A DNA stretch of 64,000 nucleotides from an uncultured Poribacteria bacterium (GCA_951813545.1 OX638352.1:1302001-1366000); one strand, 5' to 3'. Numbered from the stretch's first letter, positions 35,900 to 45,309 are shown. Translations and numbers: made by a program. The notes: a model not told the origin generated them from the sequence alone.

Positions 35900-37300
35900 T
35901 GGGTGTGTAAAGTTTTTGTCATTAGGTATTATGCAGCGTTTGACTGTTTATCCCAGAACGCGTCGGATGCGCCATTCTTTAACAAACACCTCCAGAAAAG
36001 GATGGCATTTATACCGGTTCGGCTCCATTTCATAGAAGCCTGTTTACATCGCTGTGCGACAACGTGTTTACACGCACTCTCAATGAGACCACTGCCGATG
36101 TGATACCCGTTTTCTACAAACCTTTGATACTGCATCCGTTTGGCGTGCTTCTGAAAATAACCGGCTTCTCTTTGAAGCATTTCTGAAAGCGTTGAGTTTC
36201 CGACGCCCAATGCCCGGATGCGCACTATGACTTCTTGCGTATCTCCAGCAAAGAGAAACGGTTCTGTCGTTTTCACCCAATCTTCAATAGTGTCGCGAGA
36301 TGTTTCGCCAAATGCCTGTTTCGCCACATCATAGAGGTGCGACTTGGCATGCATATAATCAACGATCTCAACAGCACCGGGGAAGTATTCTTCGGATAAG
36401 TTCCAAATCCAGGCGGCACCATCGCCGATGACGACGACCTCCTCGCTATCGGTTGCGTCGTTATAGATGCCACTTGCTGTCGCTAAGTCAAACCACTGTT
36501 CCCCAAAACTCGCCGCATCACTCTGGCAAGCAACATACCGAAGACTTTTCGTCCGCGCCGATGCTACGGACTTCAAATCCAGTTGTGGATAGTCTCTATA
36601 CAGACAGCCCACCTTCACCTCATGATAGGTGCCATCCTGAGCAAGCGTATGAACCCCGTCAGCACTGACATACCATCGCGAACCTACCTCAAGTGCCTGT
36701 TGATTTACATAATCTGAGACAGACATCCCTTCTGACCACTGTTGAACTTTCTGTTGAAGCATTGTATGGCTGATTCTTATCCCGTGATGTGCTAACTCTT
36801 CAGAGGCTTCTCTAAAGTCCATGCGCGCTGAAAGACGACACATTGCTTTCGCAACGCTAACTGTGTAGCCATCCTTAAGTCCTTCATCAGCATCCCACGG
36901 CACATGATAATGACCACACCCATCGCAGCGATACACCCACCGAGACACCCGCACCGCGCCACACAACGTCTCTACATAACGCCGACACTGCCGAAAACGA
37001 CGCAAGGTTCCCTTACAGTCAGGACAATCCACGGACACCGGCGACACATCAGTCGCCCTTGCTGAGAAACACTCTTCTAACACCTTCCGACCCAACTGCC
37101 GTGCCGCATCTAAAACGTCTCTCTCAAGCATTTCCAATGACACCGAGTCATCACAGATCACTGATGAAAAAATCTCTTTGACTTCTTCGCTGACAATCGC
37201 TAAAATATCCATTAGGTATCCTCTCCTATTTAGAATCTATCTAATCTGCTTTTAGGAAAGGATACCACTTTCAAACATATTCTTCAACACCGACATACAA
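35900..37300 (-). mobile_element. ISKra4-like insertion sequence (ends approximate)
   Basis: The element contains the transposase gene at 35929-37212. A candidate left end is GGGTGTGTAAAG at 35901-35912 and a weakly similar inverted segment (CGGTGTTGAAGAATATG on the minus strand) is near 37280-37300. The match is poor, so the ends are not resolved. It lies next to a second insertion sequence. Confidence 0.55.
35929..37212 (-). CDS. ISKra4-like family transposase
   Basis: 427 residues. A zinc-type region CPDCKGTLRRF...CDGCGHYHVPWD (about 61-107) is followed by DDE-type catalytic segments, including VVIGDGAAWIWNL near 244. The C-terminal HIGSGLIESACKHVVAQRCKQASMKWSRTGINAIL (about 368-402) is the usual end of ISKra4-type transposases. 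It catalyses element transposition. The frame is intact, so the copy may be active. ISLre2-type transposases share a similar C-terminus and are the main alternative. Confidence 0.82.
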   Translation of the reverse strand: MDILAIVSEEVKEIFSSVICDDSVSLEMLERDVLDAARQLGRKVLEECFSARATDVSPVSVDCPDCKGTLRRFRQCRRYVETLCGAVRVSRWVYRCDGCGHYHVPWDADEGLKDGYTVSVAKAMCRLSARMDFREASEELAHHGIRISHTMLQQKVQQWSEGMSVSDYVNQQALEVGSRWYVSADGVHTLAQDGTYHEVKVGCLYRDYPQLDLKSVASARTKSLRYVACQSDAASFGEQWFDLATASGIYNDATDSEEVVVIGDGAAWIWNLSEEYFPGAVEIVDYMHAKSHLYDVAKQAFGETSRDTIEDWVKTTEPFLFAGDTQEVIVRIRALGVGNSTLSEMLQREAGYFQKHAKRMQYQRFVENGYHIGSGLIESACKHVVAQRCKQASMKWSRTGINAILFWRCLLKNGASDAFWDKQSNAA

Positions 37301-37323
37301 AAGACATTATATCTGATATTTCT

Positions 37324-38580
37324 CCAAACGTTGTTTGAGTCAATAGTTATAGGTATTCTTGTGTGTTTAGTTCATGAAAATGCGCGCTGATGATAGACAA
37401 CATCTGCCTTTCACCGGAAAGTTGAAGTTTTATCTGATGAAAAGTGAGCCGTGTTGAACAACTCACCTGCTGGATCATGAGATAACTGATAATCTTTATG
37501 CCTAAGGCACCATAAGCCCCGTTTCGGTGCTGCAAACTCATTTCCGAAAGTCGCAGATCCGTTTTCAGATGTCGCCAAAACTGTTCTATCCCGTGGTGTT
37601 GCGACCAAATATGGAGGATTTCTGCGGTGCGTAAAGGTCTGCCAAAGCCCATCATCGTTTGCGTTTTACCGTGCGTCGAAAAAAAGAGCAACACGAGTTC
37701 GTCAAAAGTCGGACTTTTTGCCCGGAACCGACGCACGGGTTTATCACACCCCCATTGATGGGTCAGCAACTTGACGGTTTTCTTGTGTGCTGAAAGTTTG
37801 GCAGTTTGCCCGTTGATCTCCATGACGTAGTTGCTTTTACCGTGAACAAGGACACAAGTAAACCCTAACCCTAACAACGTTTCAATGAGGTCTTTACTGC
37901 CATACCAAGAATCAAAGGTGATCGGATACTTTCTCAGATCAATCCCTTGAGCATCAAAGACATCAAGGACTTCTGCGATCATCGTCCGTAAGCACGTCGG
38001 TTTATCGGTGTTCCCCCTGCCTTGTTTGGAGACAATACGGATGTTCAGCGGGAGAATGACACCGCCAATCTTCAAAGTGATTGCCAATATATTTCGGCAT
38101 TTGATAGCACAGTTTTTACCTTTTGACCACCACTTATAGCAGTAAGAAAGCGTCTTGGCATATCGCGGGTCATTCGTGTCATCAACACTTATCGTGATGC
38201 AGCGCCGAGATTGTGTCGATGCCGACTTCGATTCAGCCTGACGGATCGCTTCAATAGTGATCGTAGATGAGACACCCACTAACAGAGATTTCCACTGATA
38301 AAGACTCATCTCTTTGAGGTCTCGATAGAGTTTATTTTTCGAGACCCCTAAAGCATCGGCGACTTGATTCGGATTGTAAAGTCCGAAGAGATGCCCCGTT
38401 GAAAGTAAAAGCAAGGTTTCAGAAAGTTCGGGTGTCATATCCCGAGCGTTTGCGTAGAAAGCAGATTGGAAAAACGCCGCTGATCTGATAATATGGTGTT
38501 GCATGAGATGTCCTCCTGAAAAAGTTTGGTTAACTCTTAGGATGCCATCTCATGTGCTAAAAATCAAGCAACTTTTTGAA
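37324..38580 (-). mobile_element. IS4-like insertion sequence
   Basis: Candidate imperfect terminal inverted repeats are CAAACGTTGTTTGA (37325-37338) and, read on the minus strand, TCAAAAAGTTGCTTGA (38579-38564); they share CAAA, GTTG and TTGA blocks. They bracket the transposase gene in an element of about 1.26 kb. No target duplication was identified. Confidence 0.55.
37347..38504 (-). CDS. IS4/IS701-like DDE transposase
   Basis: 385 residues. Catalytic positions are suggested by ISVDDTNDP near residue 126, ITFDSWYGSKDLIETLLG near 208 and GIEQFWRHLKTDLRLSEM near 327, giving a D-D-E arrangement of the RNase H fold typical of IS4-group enzymes. The N-terminus holds a helix-turn-helix (NPNQVADALGVSKNKLYRDL). 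The frame is complete. The gene is placed next to the ISKra4-like element, in the same orientation. The exact IS family is not certain. Confidence 0.8.
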   Translation of the reverse strand: MQHHIIRSAAFFQSAFYANARDMTPELSETLLLLSTGHLFGLYNPNQVADALGVSKNKLYRDLKEMSLYQWKSLLVGVSSTITIEAIRQAESKSASTQSRRCITISVDDTNDPRYAKTLSYCYKWWSKGKNCAIKCRNILAITLKIGGVILPLNIRIVSKQGRGNTDKPTCLRTMIAEVLDVFDAQGIDLRKYPITFDSWYGSKDLIETLLGLGFTCVLVHGKSNYVMEINGQTAKLSAHKKTVKLLTHQWGCDKPVRRFRAKSPTFDELVLLFFSTHGKTQTMMGFGRPLRTAEILHIWSQHHGIEQFWRHLKTDLRLSEMSLQHRNGAYGALGIKIISYLMIQQVSCSTRLTFHQIKLQLSGERQMLSIISAHFHELNTQEYL

Positions 38581-39029
38581 AACAAAACGCATTTTCATAA
38601 CACGATACGCTCTTAGGCAACGCCTTCAGTCGCGTGACAATAACTTTGATAAATGTCAGACAAATAGTAAATTTCGCAGACGCGTTTTTTTCATATCAAC
38701 ATCCTTGAAAACTTCTGAAAAGTGTGTTATCATTTTCTTGGGATGAACCCATTTCGGGGTATATCCGCTTTTCATAAAATACCTCCATACATTTTTCAAC
38801 TTTCTGTAAAAAGTTTCTGTGCTGTATGGAGGTATTTTATCCCAATACCCCTAACTTTCCTATACTTTTCTATCAATACCCTTTACTACACACCCCTTAA
38901 AATGAAAATGGGGGTAAATGAACTATGAGAAAAAGGTTGACGAAAATGTTAAAGTTTGGTATCATATAAATACTGACGAAAAAAGAGTTCGGTCCATCCA
39001 GCAACCGAAGTAGGTTTTGAAGGAACACG
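38581..39029. other. 449-bp gap with an 18-bp perfect inverted repeat
   Basis: ATAAAATACCTCCATACA at 38774-38791 is repeated exactly in inverted orientation at 38823-38840, with a 31-nt loop. Its arms include GGAGG and TATTTTAT. This could be an insertion sequence remnant or a MITE end. A 68-codon frame at 38722-38928 crosses the repeat and is not considered a gene. A promoter for the Nudix gene is at 38937-38965. Confidence 0.6.
38937..38965 (+). promoter_or_regulatory. Promoter of the Nudix-rhaM-pfkB operon
   Basis: TTGACG 38937-38942, 17-bp spacer, TATCAT 38960-38965, about 65 bp before ATG 39030. Confidence 0.55.
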
Positions 39030-39488
39030 ATGTTTTGTTACGACTATCCACGTCCCGCTGTTACCGTTGATATCGTGGTTTGTACAGACGGTCTCCTGGA
39101 CGTGCTGCTGATTCAACGCAAACACGCGCCCTTTGAAGGGTGTTGGGCACTGCCCGGAGGCTTTATCGGGATGGAGGAAACGCTGGAGGCTGCAGCACTG
39201 CGTGAGTTGGAAGAGGAAACTGGGGTCTCCAATGTAACATTAACCGAAGTTGGTGTTTTTGGTGCACCGTCTCGCGATCCACGTGGGCGCGTGATTACTG
39301 TTGCCTATGCCGCTGTTGTTGAAAGGTCCGCCCTAAAGATTAAAGCGGGTTCCGACGCATCAGCAGTCGCATGGTTCTCGACTGCTCTTTTTGAGGAAAC
39401 CTGTAAGTTAAAACCTGCTGTTAAAAGACCGAAACTCGCGTTTGACCACAATGAAATAATCCGAAAGGCATTAGAAAAACTTAAATGA
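39030..39488 (+). CDS. Nudix hydrolase (ADP-ribose pyrophosphatase-like)
   Basis: 152 residues. The Nudix box GGFIGMEETLEAAALRELEEETGV begins near residue 46 and has the full GX5EX7REUXEEXGU pattern. The N-terminal YPRPAVTVDIVVCTDGLLDVLLIQRKHAPFEGCWALP is typical of the ADP-ribose or NrtR-like group. The enzyme would cleave a nucleoside diphosphate linkage. AAGGAA lies before ATG 39030. It overlaps the next start by 4 nt, so translation is likely coupled. Confidence 0.92.
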   Translation: MFCYDYPRPAVTVDIVVCTDGLLDVLLIQRKHAPFEGCWALPGGFIGMEETLEAAALRELEEETGVSNVTLTEVGVFGAPSRDPRGRVITVAYAAVVERSALKIKAGSDASAVAWFSTALFEETCKLKPAVKRPKLAFDHNEIIRKALEKLK

Positions 39489-39817
39489 AGCACTACGGCT
39501 TAACGCTGAATCTGAAAGACGACTCGGCACTTATTGAAAAATATAAAGCATATCATCAAGATGCCTGGCCCGAAGTCCTCAATGCACTAAAAGCAGTCGG
39601 TATCACAAAGATGAATATCTATCTGTTAGGGCATCGTCTATTTATGGCGATGGAAACGGTTGACTCCTTCGATATAGAACACGATTTTCCACGCTATCTC
39701 GAAGAGAATCCAAAGTGCAAAGCCTGGGACGAATTGATGCGAACCTTCCAAGAACCAGTGGCTGAAGCGCAGCCAGACGAATGGTGGGCACGTATGGAGA
39801 CTGTCTTTGAACTATAA
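39485..39817 (+). CDS. rhaM: L-rhamnose mutarotase
   Basis: 110 residues, exactly the family length. YHQDAWPEVLNALKAVGITKMNIYLLGHRLFMAMET (about 18-57) carries the RhaM/RhaU core, and the conserved end is AQPDEWWARMETVFEL. It interconverts alpha and beta anomers of L-rhamnose, or a related 6-deoxy sugar such as L-fucose. It overlaps the Nudix gene by 4 nt, and the next gene starts within 8 nt of its stop, so these three genes form an operon. Confidence 0.93.
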   Translation: MKHYGLTLNLKDDSALIEKYKAYHQDAWPEVLNALKAVGITKMNIYLLGHRLFMAMETVDSFDIEHDFPRYLEENPKCKAWDELMRTFQEPVAEAQPDEWWARMETVFEL

Positions 39818-39824
39818 TGCGAAA

Positions 39825-40676
39825 ATGAACATGTCCCCTTCGATGCCTACAACTTTTTTATCAATCGGTCATTTCTGTTATGATGTCTCGCCAAATGGAT
39901 ATATTCTCGGTGGGTCCGCCTCGTACTCGACACTGACCGCTCGGAATCTGGGACACCACGCTCGAGCAGTTACGGCGGTAGGGGCAAACTTTGATCGGGA
40001 GAACCCACTTTTGGAGGGGATAAAAACGGTCTATCACGAATCTGCTGAGACAACAATTTTCGATAACCAATATGACGCAAAGGGGCATAGACAGCAATTT
40101 ATTTTAGGGAACGCACAGCAACTAAAGGGAAGTCATGTTCCGGCTGAATGGCGCACGAGTGATATAGCCTACTTGTGCCCGATTGCAGATGAGGTTTCGG
40201 CTGAAATCGTCCACTGCTTCAGCAGTAAAACGCTAATAGGAGCCACACCACAAGGCTGGCTTCGACGATGGGATACCAGCGGTAAAGTTAAGGCAAAACG
40301 ATGGGGTACAGCGAAAGACATCTTACCTTATATTGATGTCTTAATCCTGAGTGATGAGGACCTCCGCACCTTCCCGGATGAATTAGAAAAATATATCGGA
40401 TTAACCTCCATCGTTGTGCTGACACAGGGTGCACGGGGCGCAACCCTTTTTCAAAATGGTACGCAGCTTGGATCCACCGCATACGCCGTTACGGAAGTAG
40501 ATCCGACAGGGGCTGGCGATGTTTTTGCAACCGCTTTTTTAATCAACTACCATCAAAACCGGTCGGTACAGGAGGCATTGAACTTCGCGCACTGTGTGGC
40601 ATCCTTCGCTGTGGAAGGGGTTGGCACCTCTTGTATCCCAAAACTCGCACAAGTTATGTCAAGATTAAAGACATAA
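39825..40676 (+). CDS. PfkB-family carbohydrate kinase
   Basis: 283 residues from ATG 39825; ATG 39831 and an overlapping TTG at 39807 are alternatives. The C-terminal PfkB signature VDPTGAGDVFATAFLINY near residue 226 holds the anion hole and catalytic Asp. The N-terminal GGSASYSTLTARNLG is a substrate-binding stretch. The kinase is likely to act on a sugar handled with RhaM in the same operon, but the substrate is not defined by the sequence. Confidence 0.87.
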   Translation: MNMSPSMPTTFLSIGHFCYDVSPNGYILGGSASYSTLTARNLGHHARAVTAVGANFDRENPLLEGIKTVYHESAETTIFDNQYDAKGHRQQFILGNAQQLKGSHVPAEWRTSDIAYLCPIADEVSAEIVHCFSSKTLIGATPQGWLRRWDTSGKVKAKRWGTAKDILPYIDVLILSDEDLRTFPDELEKYIGLTSIVVLTQGARGATLFQNGTQLGSTAYAVTEVDPTGAGDVFATAFLINYHQNRSVQEALNFAHCVASFAVEGVGTSCIPKLAQVMSRLKT

Positions 40677-40783
40677 CCCGAGAAAGTTAGAGGAAACTAC
40701 GATTCAGGCATCTCTACACAAAAGATATTGAGATACAGAGAGTCCGCTTACAGTAGAGAACCCACTTGTGAAAAGAGAAAACC

Positions 40784-41647
40784 ATGGCAATTACCTACGA
40801 CTTCATTGTATACAGCAATAGAATATCAGCAACGAATTGGATCCTCGGAATGAAGGCTATTCAGGGAGAAGTACCGTTAGATATTGTCATACCAGACGAT
40901 CAGGGATCATCAGATCCTGAGAATCCGGAAATAGTCGGTGTTCTAACGGCCGAAGGGTTAGAGCGAGAGAGTACTGATGGATTGGAACTCTACTGGTATC
41001 TTCGACGATTGAATCCAAAGAAAAATGAAACATTCGGCTACAACGAGGTAGCGATTCGCAATATTCATAGCAGGGTCAGCAACCTACGAGTTAATGAAGA
41101 GATCCGGGTGCAAATCACATACAGCGAACGGAAAGAACCCTATACCCAGTTTTCGTACCACATTAAGTTAATCGGTATTTTTCCAAGCCAAGATGCTCCA
41201 GTAGTTACTCATAAATCAGATGAAATTGATGTCCCTTCTCCTCCAGCTTCTCCAAAAAAGGATACACAGCCTCAGGAACAAAAAGATCTCGGTCAACCCG
41301 AGCAAACTGTTTATAAAACAACGAACACCCTGGAAAGATTAATCACTTTTACGCAAAGCCTTCAAAAAGAGTTGAGCGAGACCCAGCAAGAACTCGCGGT
41401 AATGGTAGATAAGGTCCAGCGATTGGAAGACGAACGGCAACAATTCCGTGCAATTCAAAACCTGATTCAAGACATTCTCGATCAACTCACCCGTCTAGAA
41501 GGTTTTAACGCACGAATTCAAGGGCTTGAGACAGACCAGCAGCAATTTCAAGATTTTCAGCAAAGCCTGGAGAAATTCCTTACAGCACTGAATCAGCAGA
41601 CCGAAACATGGCTTCAAGAATACGAGAATAAAAACTTTACGAAATGA
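40784..41647 (+). CDS. Unknown protein with C-terminal coiled coil
   Basis: 287 residues of no family I recognise. The first ~140 residues are mixed alpha/beta (MAITYDFIVYSNRISATNWI, ELYWYLRRLNPKKNETFG, RVQITYSERKEPYTQFSYH). A Pro/Ser/Lys-rich linker occupies about 147-170. The last ~110 residues are a heptad-patterned coiled coil (LERLITFTQSLQKELSETQQ). No signal peptide or membrane helix is present. It may oligomerise through the coiled coil. It follows the PfkB gene by 107 bp with AAGAGAAA before ATG 40784. Confidence 0.6.
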   Translation: MAITYDFIVYSNRISATNWILGMKAIQGEVPLDIVIPDDQGSSDPENPEIVGVLTAEGLERESTDGLELYWYLRRLNPKKNETFGYNEVAIRNIHSRVSNLRVNEEIRVQITYSERKEPYTQFSYHIKLIGIFPSQDAPVVTHKSDEIDVPSPPASPKKDTQPQEQKDLGQPEQTVYKTTNTLERLITFTQSLQKELSETQQELAVMVDKVQRLEDERQQFRAIQNLIQDILDQLTRLEGFNARIQGLETDQQQFQDFQQSLEKFLTALNQQTETWLQEYENKNFTK

Positions 41648-41717
41648 ACAGACCGCTTGAAAAACGCGCGAACAGACGATTTTGCCCAGCACTGGAACCA
41701 AAAAAGGAGAATCTGTT

Positions 41718-42518
41718 ATGATGAAATTGGGGACTATGTCTCTGAATGTGAGAAATACGACTGCCACCGCTTTTGCACAGATCGTGTACGATCTCGGTTT
41801 TGACGTTATTGAACTACATTCAAGCGCGTTTGAATCTACCGATGCGGACTATCTGCGCGACTTGAAGAAAGATCTCGCTCGGAAAGGATTGCCGTTAGGT
41901 TACATCGGCGTTAGTAATAACTTCGGTCGTCCTGTTGCCGAACACCCCGAACAGATCGCACTGATCAAGCAGTGGATTGACGTTGCCTCCTTTATGAGCT
42001 GTCCGATCGTCCGAGTTTTCGCCGCCTACGTTCCTGAAGACTGCGATGACGAGGAAACTCTGTGGCCACCAATGATTGAAGCCTTCAAAGAGGTCGCTGA
42101 ATATGGCTATGAATCTGGGATTCTTGTCGGGTTACAGAATCACAACCACAACAATGTCACACGCGATGGAGCCGCCGTTTTGCGTGCCTTGAATGGAACG
42201 GATCATCCGTATTTCACACATATTTTGGACACGGGGCAGTACGCAGGTTCACCCGGAGCGAGCGGACATCGCGGTTCTTCACACCCAGACTACGACTGCT
42301 ATGCAAGCATTGAACAGACAGCACCGCATGCCGTTTATGTCCGCACCAAGTTTTATCAGATTGATAGTGGCGTGGAGGAATGGTTAGATTATCCTCGCGT
42401 TTTAGAAATATTACGAGGCGTTGGTTACAATGGATGCCTCTCGATTGTCTATGAAGGCGAATCTGATCCGATTGAATCGATGCGAAAAGCGAGAAGCTAT
42501 CTCGAATCCATATTGTAA
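41718..42518 (+). CDS. Sugar-phosphate isomerase/epimerase (xylose isomerase-like TIM barrel)
   Basis: 266 residues from ATG 41718, supported by AAGGAGAA 7-14 nt upstream; the frame is open from 41682. The AP-endonuclease-2/xylose isomerase-like fold is indicated by LGTMSLNVRNTT, GVSNNFGRP, VGLQNHNHNNVTRDG (near residue 135) and GYNGCLSIVYEGESDP near 234. Such proteins isomerise sugars using a divalent metal coordinated by Glu/Asp/His. The neighbouring rhamnose mutarotase, kinase and dehydrogenase suggest a sugar catabolic segment. The substrate is inferred only to that extent. Confidence 0.82.
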   Translation: MMKLGTMSLNVRNTTATAFAQIVYDLGFDVIELHSSAFESTDADYLRDLKKDLARKGLPLGYIGVSNNFGRPVAEHPEQIALIKQWIDVASFMSCPIVRVFAAYVPEDCDDEETLWPPMIEAFKEVAEYGYESGILVGLQNHNHNNVTRDGAAVLRALNGTDHPYFTHILDTGQYAGSPGASGHRGSSHPDYDCYASIEQTAPHAVYVRTKFYQIDSGVEEWLDYPRVLEILRGVGYNGCLSIVYEGESDPIESMRKARSYLESIL

Positions 42519-42546
42519 ACATACTACGGCGTAGAGGAGCGAAAAA

Positions 42547-43650
42547 ATGAAAACGCGCGCTGCTGTTATGTATGAACATAACCAACCGGTCGTCGTTGAG
42601 GAGCTTGAATTAGACGATCCGAGGGCGAACGAAGTCCTTGTCCGCACTGCTGCAAGTGGTGTCTGCCACTCTGATCTATCGGTAGTCACTGGCACTATAT
42701 ATTACGATGCCGCTGTCGTGCTTGGTCATGAAGGGGCTGGCATCATTGAACACGTTGGCAAGGATGTAACCGATTTTCACCCTGGCGATCACGTGATTTT
42801 ATCTTTTGTCAGCTATTGCGGCAGTTGTCGGATGTGCCAAATGGAACGCGTCTGTCTCTGCGAAACCTACGATGTACCGCGTGGGTTTCAATTGGATGGT
42901 ACATATCGTCTCCATAACAGTTCAGGGGATGGAATTCTCCAGATGGCACGGATCGCCACGATGTCGGAATATATGGTCGTTCCACAGCAAAACCTTGTGA
43001 AAATCGACACGCATTACTCGTTAGAGAACGCAGCACTCGTGGGCTGCGGCGTAACGACAGGTATTGGGGCAGTACTCAATACCGCAAAGGTAGAACCCGG
43101 TAGTACCGTAGCGGTTATCGGGACCGGCGGCGTCGGTTTGAACGCGATTCAAGGTGCAGCGCTTGCACAAGCAGAACGGATTATCGCTGTTGATATAGCA
43201 GAGCGGAAACTCAATTTTGCGAAAAATTTCGGAGCAACGGATGTCGTCAACGCTGCCGCATGTGATCCGGTTGAAGTCGTTCGCGAATTAACAGACGGTT
43301 TGGGAGTAGATTACGCGTTTGAAGTCATTGGGAATCCAAAGACGATTGTGCAAGCATACGATATGGTCCGACCTGCGGGAAGTGCTGTTATCGTTGGAAT
43401 GGCACACCATGAATCGGAGTTCAGTATTCCGGCACAACGCTTCGTCTCAAGTGAAAAACGGTTAATCGGCTCATTCTACGGCTCATGCCAACCGCGGGTG
43501 GATATGCCAAAATTGCTCAGTCTTTACGAAGAAGGCACCCTAAAACTGGACGAGTTGATTACGCGGCAGTATAGTCTTGAACAGATTAATGAGGCATTTG
43601 CGGACATGGAAGCCGGGGAAAACGCACGCGGGGTTATCATTTTCAATTAA
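42547..43650 (+). CDS. Zinc-dependent alcohol dehydrogenase
   Basis: 367 residues. Catalytic zinc ligands are in SGVCHSDL near residue 36 and GHEGAGIIEHVG near 60. The structural zinc lobe is CGSCRMCQMERVCLC near 90. The NAD motif is VAVIGTGGVGLNAIQGAALA near 190. It resembles class III alcohol/S-(hydroxymethyl)glutathione dehydrogenases or aryl-alcohol dehydrogenases. Its substrate is unclear. It follows the isomerase by 28 bp with GAGGAGCG before ATG 42547. Confidence 0.92.
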   Translation: MKTRAAVMYEHNQPVVVEELELDDPRANEVLVRTAASGVCHSDLSVVTGTIYYDAAVVLGHEGAGIIEHVGKDVTDFHPGDHVILSFVSYCGSCRMCQMERVCLCETYDVPRGFQLDGTYRLHNSSGDGILQMARIATMSEYMVVPQQNLVKIDTHYSLENAALVGCGVTTGIGAVLNTAKVEPGSTVAVIGTGGVGLNAIQGAALAQAERIIAVDIAERKLNFAKNFGATDVVNAAACDPVEVVRELTDGLGVDYAFEVIGNPKTIVQAYDMVRPAGSAVIVGMAHHESEFSIPAQRFVSSEKRLIGSFYGSCQPRVDMPKLLSLYEEGTLKLDELITRQYSLEQINEAFADMEAGENARGVIIFN

Positions 43651-43662
43651 TCTTGCGGGTTA

Positions 43663-43697
43663 GGTTGAACACAGTGAAACCCAACAAGCCGTATTTC
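43663..43697. repeat. GGTTGAAC-type palindromic repeat
   Basis: GGTTGAACACAGTGAAACC forms a hairpin (GGTT...AACC) inside GGGTTAGGTT...AAACCCAACAAGCC. Partial copies are at 331-350 and 7164-7180. Confidence 0.5.
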
Positions 43698-43749
43698 GGA
43701 AATAGGTTCCAGTTTTAATAATCGTTTTTTTAGAAAGTAATTGCCTTAA

Positions 43750-43777
43750 CCGATAACTGATAACCGAAAACCGAAAA
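43750..43777. repeat. Heptanucleotide tandem array before the methyltransferase gene
   Basis: Four consecutive 7-mers CCGATAA, CTGATAA, CCGAAAA, CCGAAAA end 7 bp before ATG 43785. Arrays with related 7-mers occur at 61781-61801, 63225-63248 and 63284-63311. Confidence 0.75.
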
Positions 43778-43784
43778 CTAACAT

Positions 43785-44561
43785 ATGAAATCCATACACA
43801 CCGCCGTCCGAGATCAATTTAGCCAACATGCTGACTATTACGCGCAGAGCAGCGCACACGCCAAAGGCGACACCTTAGACGTTATCCTCGACTTTGCCGA
43901 CCCTAAAGGGACAGAACAGACGTTGGATGTCGCCACAGGAACAGGCTTTACAGCCTTTGCGCTCGCGCCGAAGGTTGCGCACGTAGTCGCCACGGATCTA
44001 ACCCCCGAAATGGTGGTAAAAGCGGCTGAGTTGGCACAGGAACAAGCGATAAAAAATGTAGTGTTCTCTGTCGCTGCTGCCGAGTCGCTGCCGTTTACGG
44101 ACGCTTCCTTAGATCTGGTAACGTGCCGACTTGCTCCGCATCACTTTCAGGATGTCCCAGCATTCTTAAATGAGGTCTATCGAGTTTTACGGACAGATGG
44201 CCTCTTCTGCCTGACAGATTCTGTCTCACCGGAATCAGAGGAACTCATAACATGGCAGAACCGCGTAGAGACCCTCCGAGATAACTCGCACGTATACGGT
44301 TATCCACCATCCCAATGGGATACGATGATTACAGATGTCGGATTCTCCCTTGAAAAGACAGCACACGTCCGAAATGCTCAGATGTCGTTCCTGTGGTGGG
44401 TACGTCCACATCAAAATCCACCAGAGGTGGTGCAAGAGATTCGTAATGCTTTTGCGCAACTGTCGCCTGATGAGGCACGAGATCATTACACAGTTAAACC
44501 CGCGGGCGATGACTTCTATTTCTCCTGGCCCATGTATGCAGTTAAAGCAAGACGAAGGTAG
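43785..44561 (+). CDS. Class I SAM-dependent methyltransferase (UbiE-like)
   Basis: 258 residues. SAM-binding motif LDVATGTGFTAFALA is near residue 46; VVATDLTPEMVVKAA near 69 and LPFTDASLDLVTCRLAPHHF near 103 are further UbiE/COQ5-type motifs. The substrate is unknown. The ATG is preceded by a heptanucleotide array rather than a clear Shine-Dalgarno. The gene closes the 39-44.6 kb metabolic block. Confidence 0.88.
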   Translation: MKSIHTAVRDQFSQHADYYAQSSAHAKGDTLDVILDFADPKGTEQTLDVATGTGFTAFALAPKVAHVVATDLTPEMVVKAAELAQEQAIKNVVFSVAAAESLPFTDASLDLVTCRLAPHHFQDVPAFLNEVYRVLRTDGLFCLTDSVSPESEELITWQNRVETLRDNSHVYGYPPSQWDTMITDVGFSLEKTAHVRNAQMSFLWWVRPHQNPPEVVQEIRNAFAQLSPDEARDHYTVKPAGDDFYFSWPMYAVKARRR

Positions 44562-44626
44562 CGCGTACATAACCTGAGTTTGACGCAATATCACCCGCCG
44601 ATGAAAAAGGTCGGTACGTCGTTGCT

Positions 44627-45121
44627 TTGCGACGGTTAGAATCTTTTGAAACGGGACGGAACATCAAGATGTATGCCGAGCAGATGTCCAAAGCTGAAGA
44701 TTTTGATGTTTCGGACTTACAGGAGAGAATCATCAGTGAGTACCTGCTTCCGACTGCTGTTGAACTCTCGGATCAGCAAAAATATGACCCGTCCCCCGCG
44801 TTGATGGAAGGTAGCGAGTTAAATCATCGTCCGCCGCTCAATAATCTCACACTCAAGAGAGCGGATATCCACAGAGCAGGTAAACAACGCGGACGCAGGC
44901 AGGTGAAGGGGATGGATTGGCAGGTTACGGAACGGGTGTGTGCCTTTGCTGAATCTGATAAAACTATTGCAGGCTTACGCGATAGTGCGATGATCCGATT
45001 GATGTCTGATTGTTTACTGCGTATTTCTGAAGTAGAACAACTTCTATTGGGGATCGGATTTTATCAAACGAGGAAAACGTATAGGGCAAGTAACTGCACA
45101 AGGTTTTCTATGATAATCTAA
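44627..45121 (+). pseudogene. Tyrosine recombinase (integrase) fragment
   Basis: The middle of the 164-codon frame reads IHRAGKQRGRRQVKGMDW and IAGLRDSAMIRLMSDCLLRISEVEQL, the central segment of tyrosine recombinases with the first catalytic arginine (LLRISEV). The N-terminal core-binding part is replaced by unrelated residues. The C-terminal His-R-H...Tyr box is missing. It is a remnant of an integrated element, and the flanking AT-rich DNA (45121-45200) supports decay. Confidence 0.7.
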
Positions 45122-45309
45122 TTCTTTGCGTTGTTTTTTATATTTTTGAAAAATGATATTGAATTTTCTATAATAATATGAAATAATATATTATTATGGA
45201 ACACTGAGTAGTTAAAGATTAGTATGGTAAAATGGGTGCAGTTTATTCAAACTCACGTCCTTAACGCGTAACTCATGTAAAAGTGAGATTCATTTCTTTA
45301 GGAGATTGA

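Noticed and set aside
38722..38928. 68-codon plus-strand frame in the gap before the Nudix gene
   Set aside because: It crosses a perfect 18-bp inverted repeat and has no domain or ribosome binding site.
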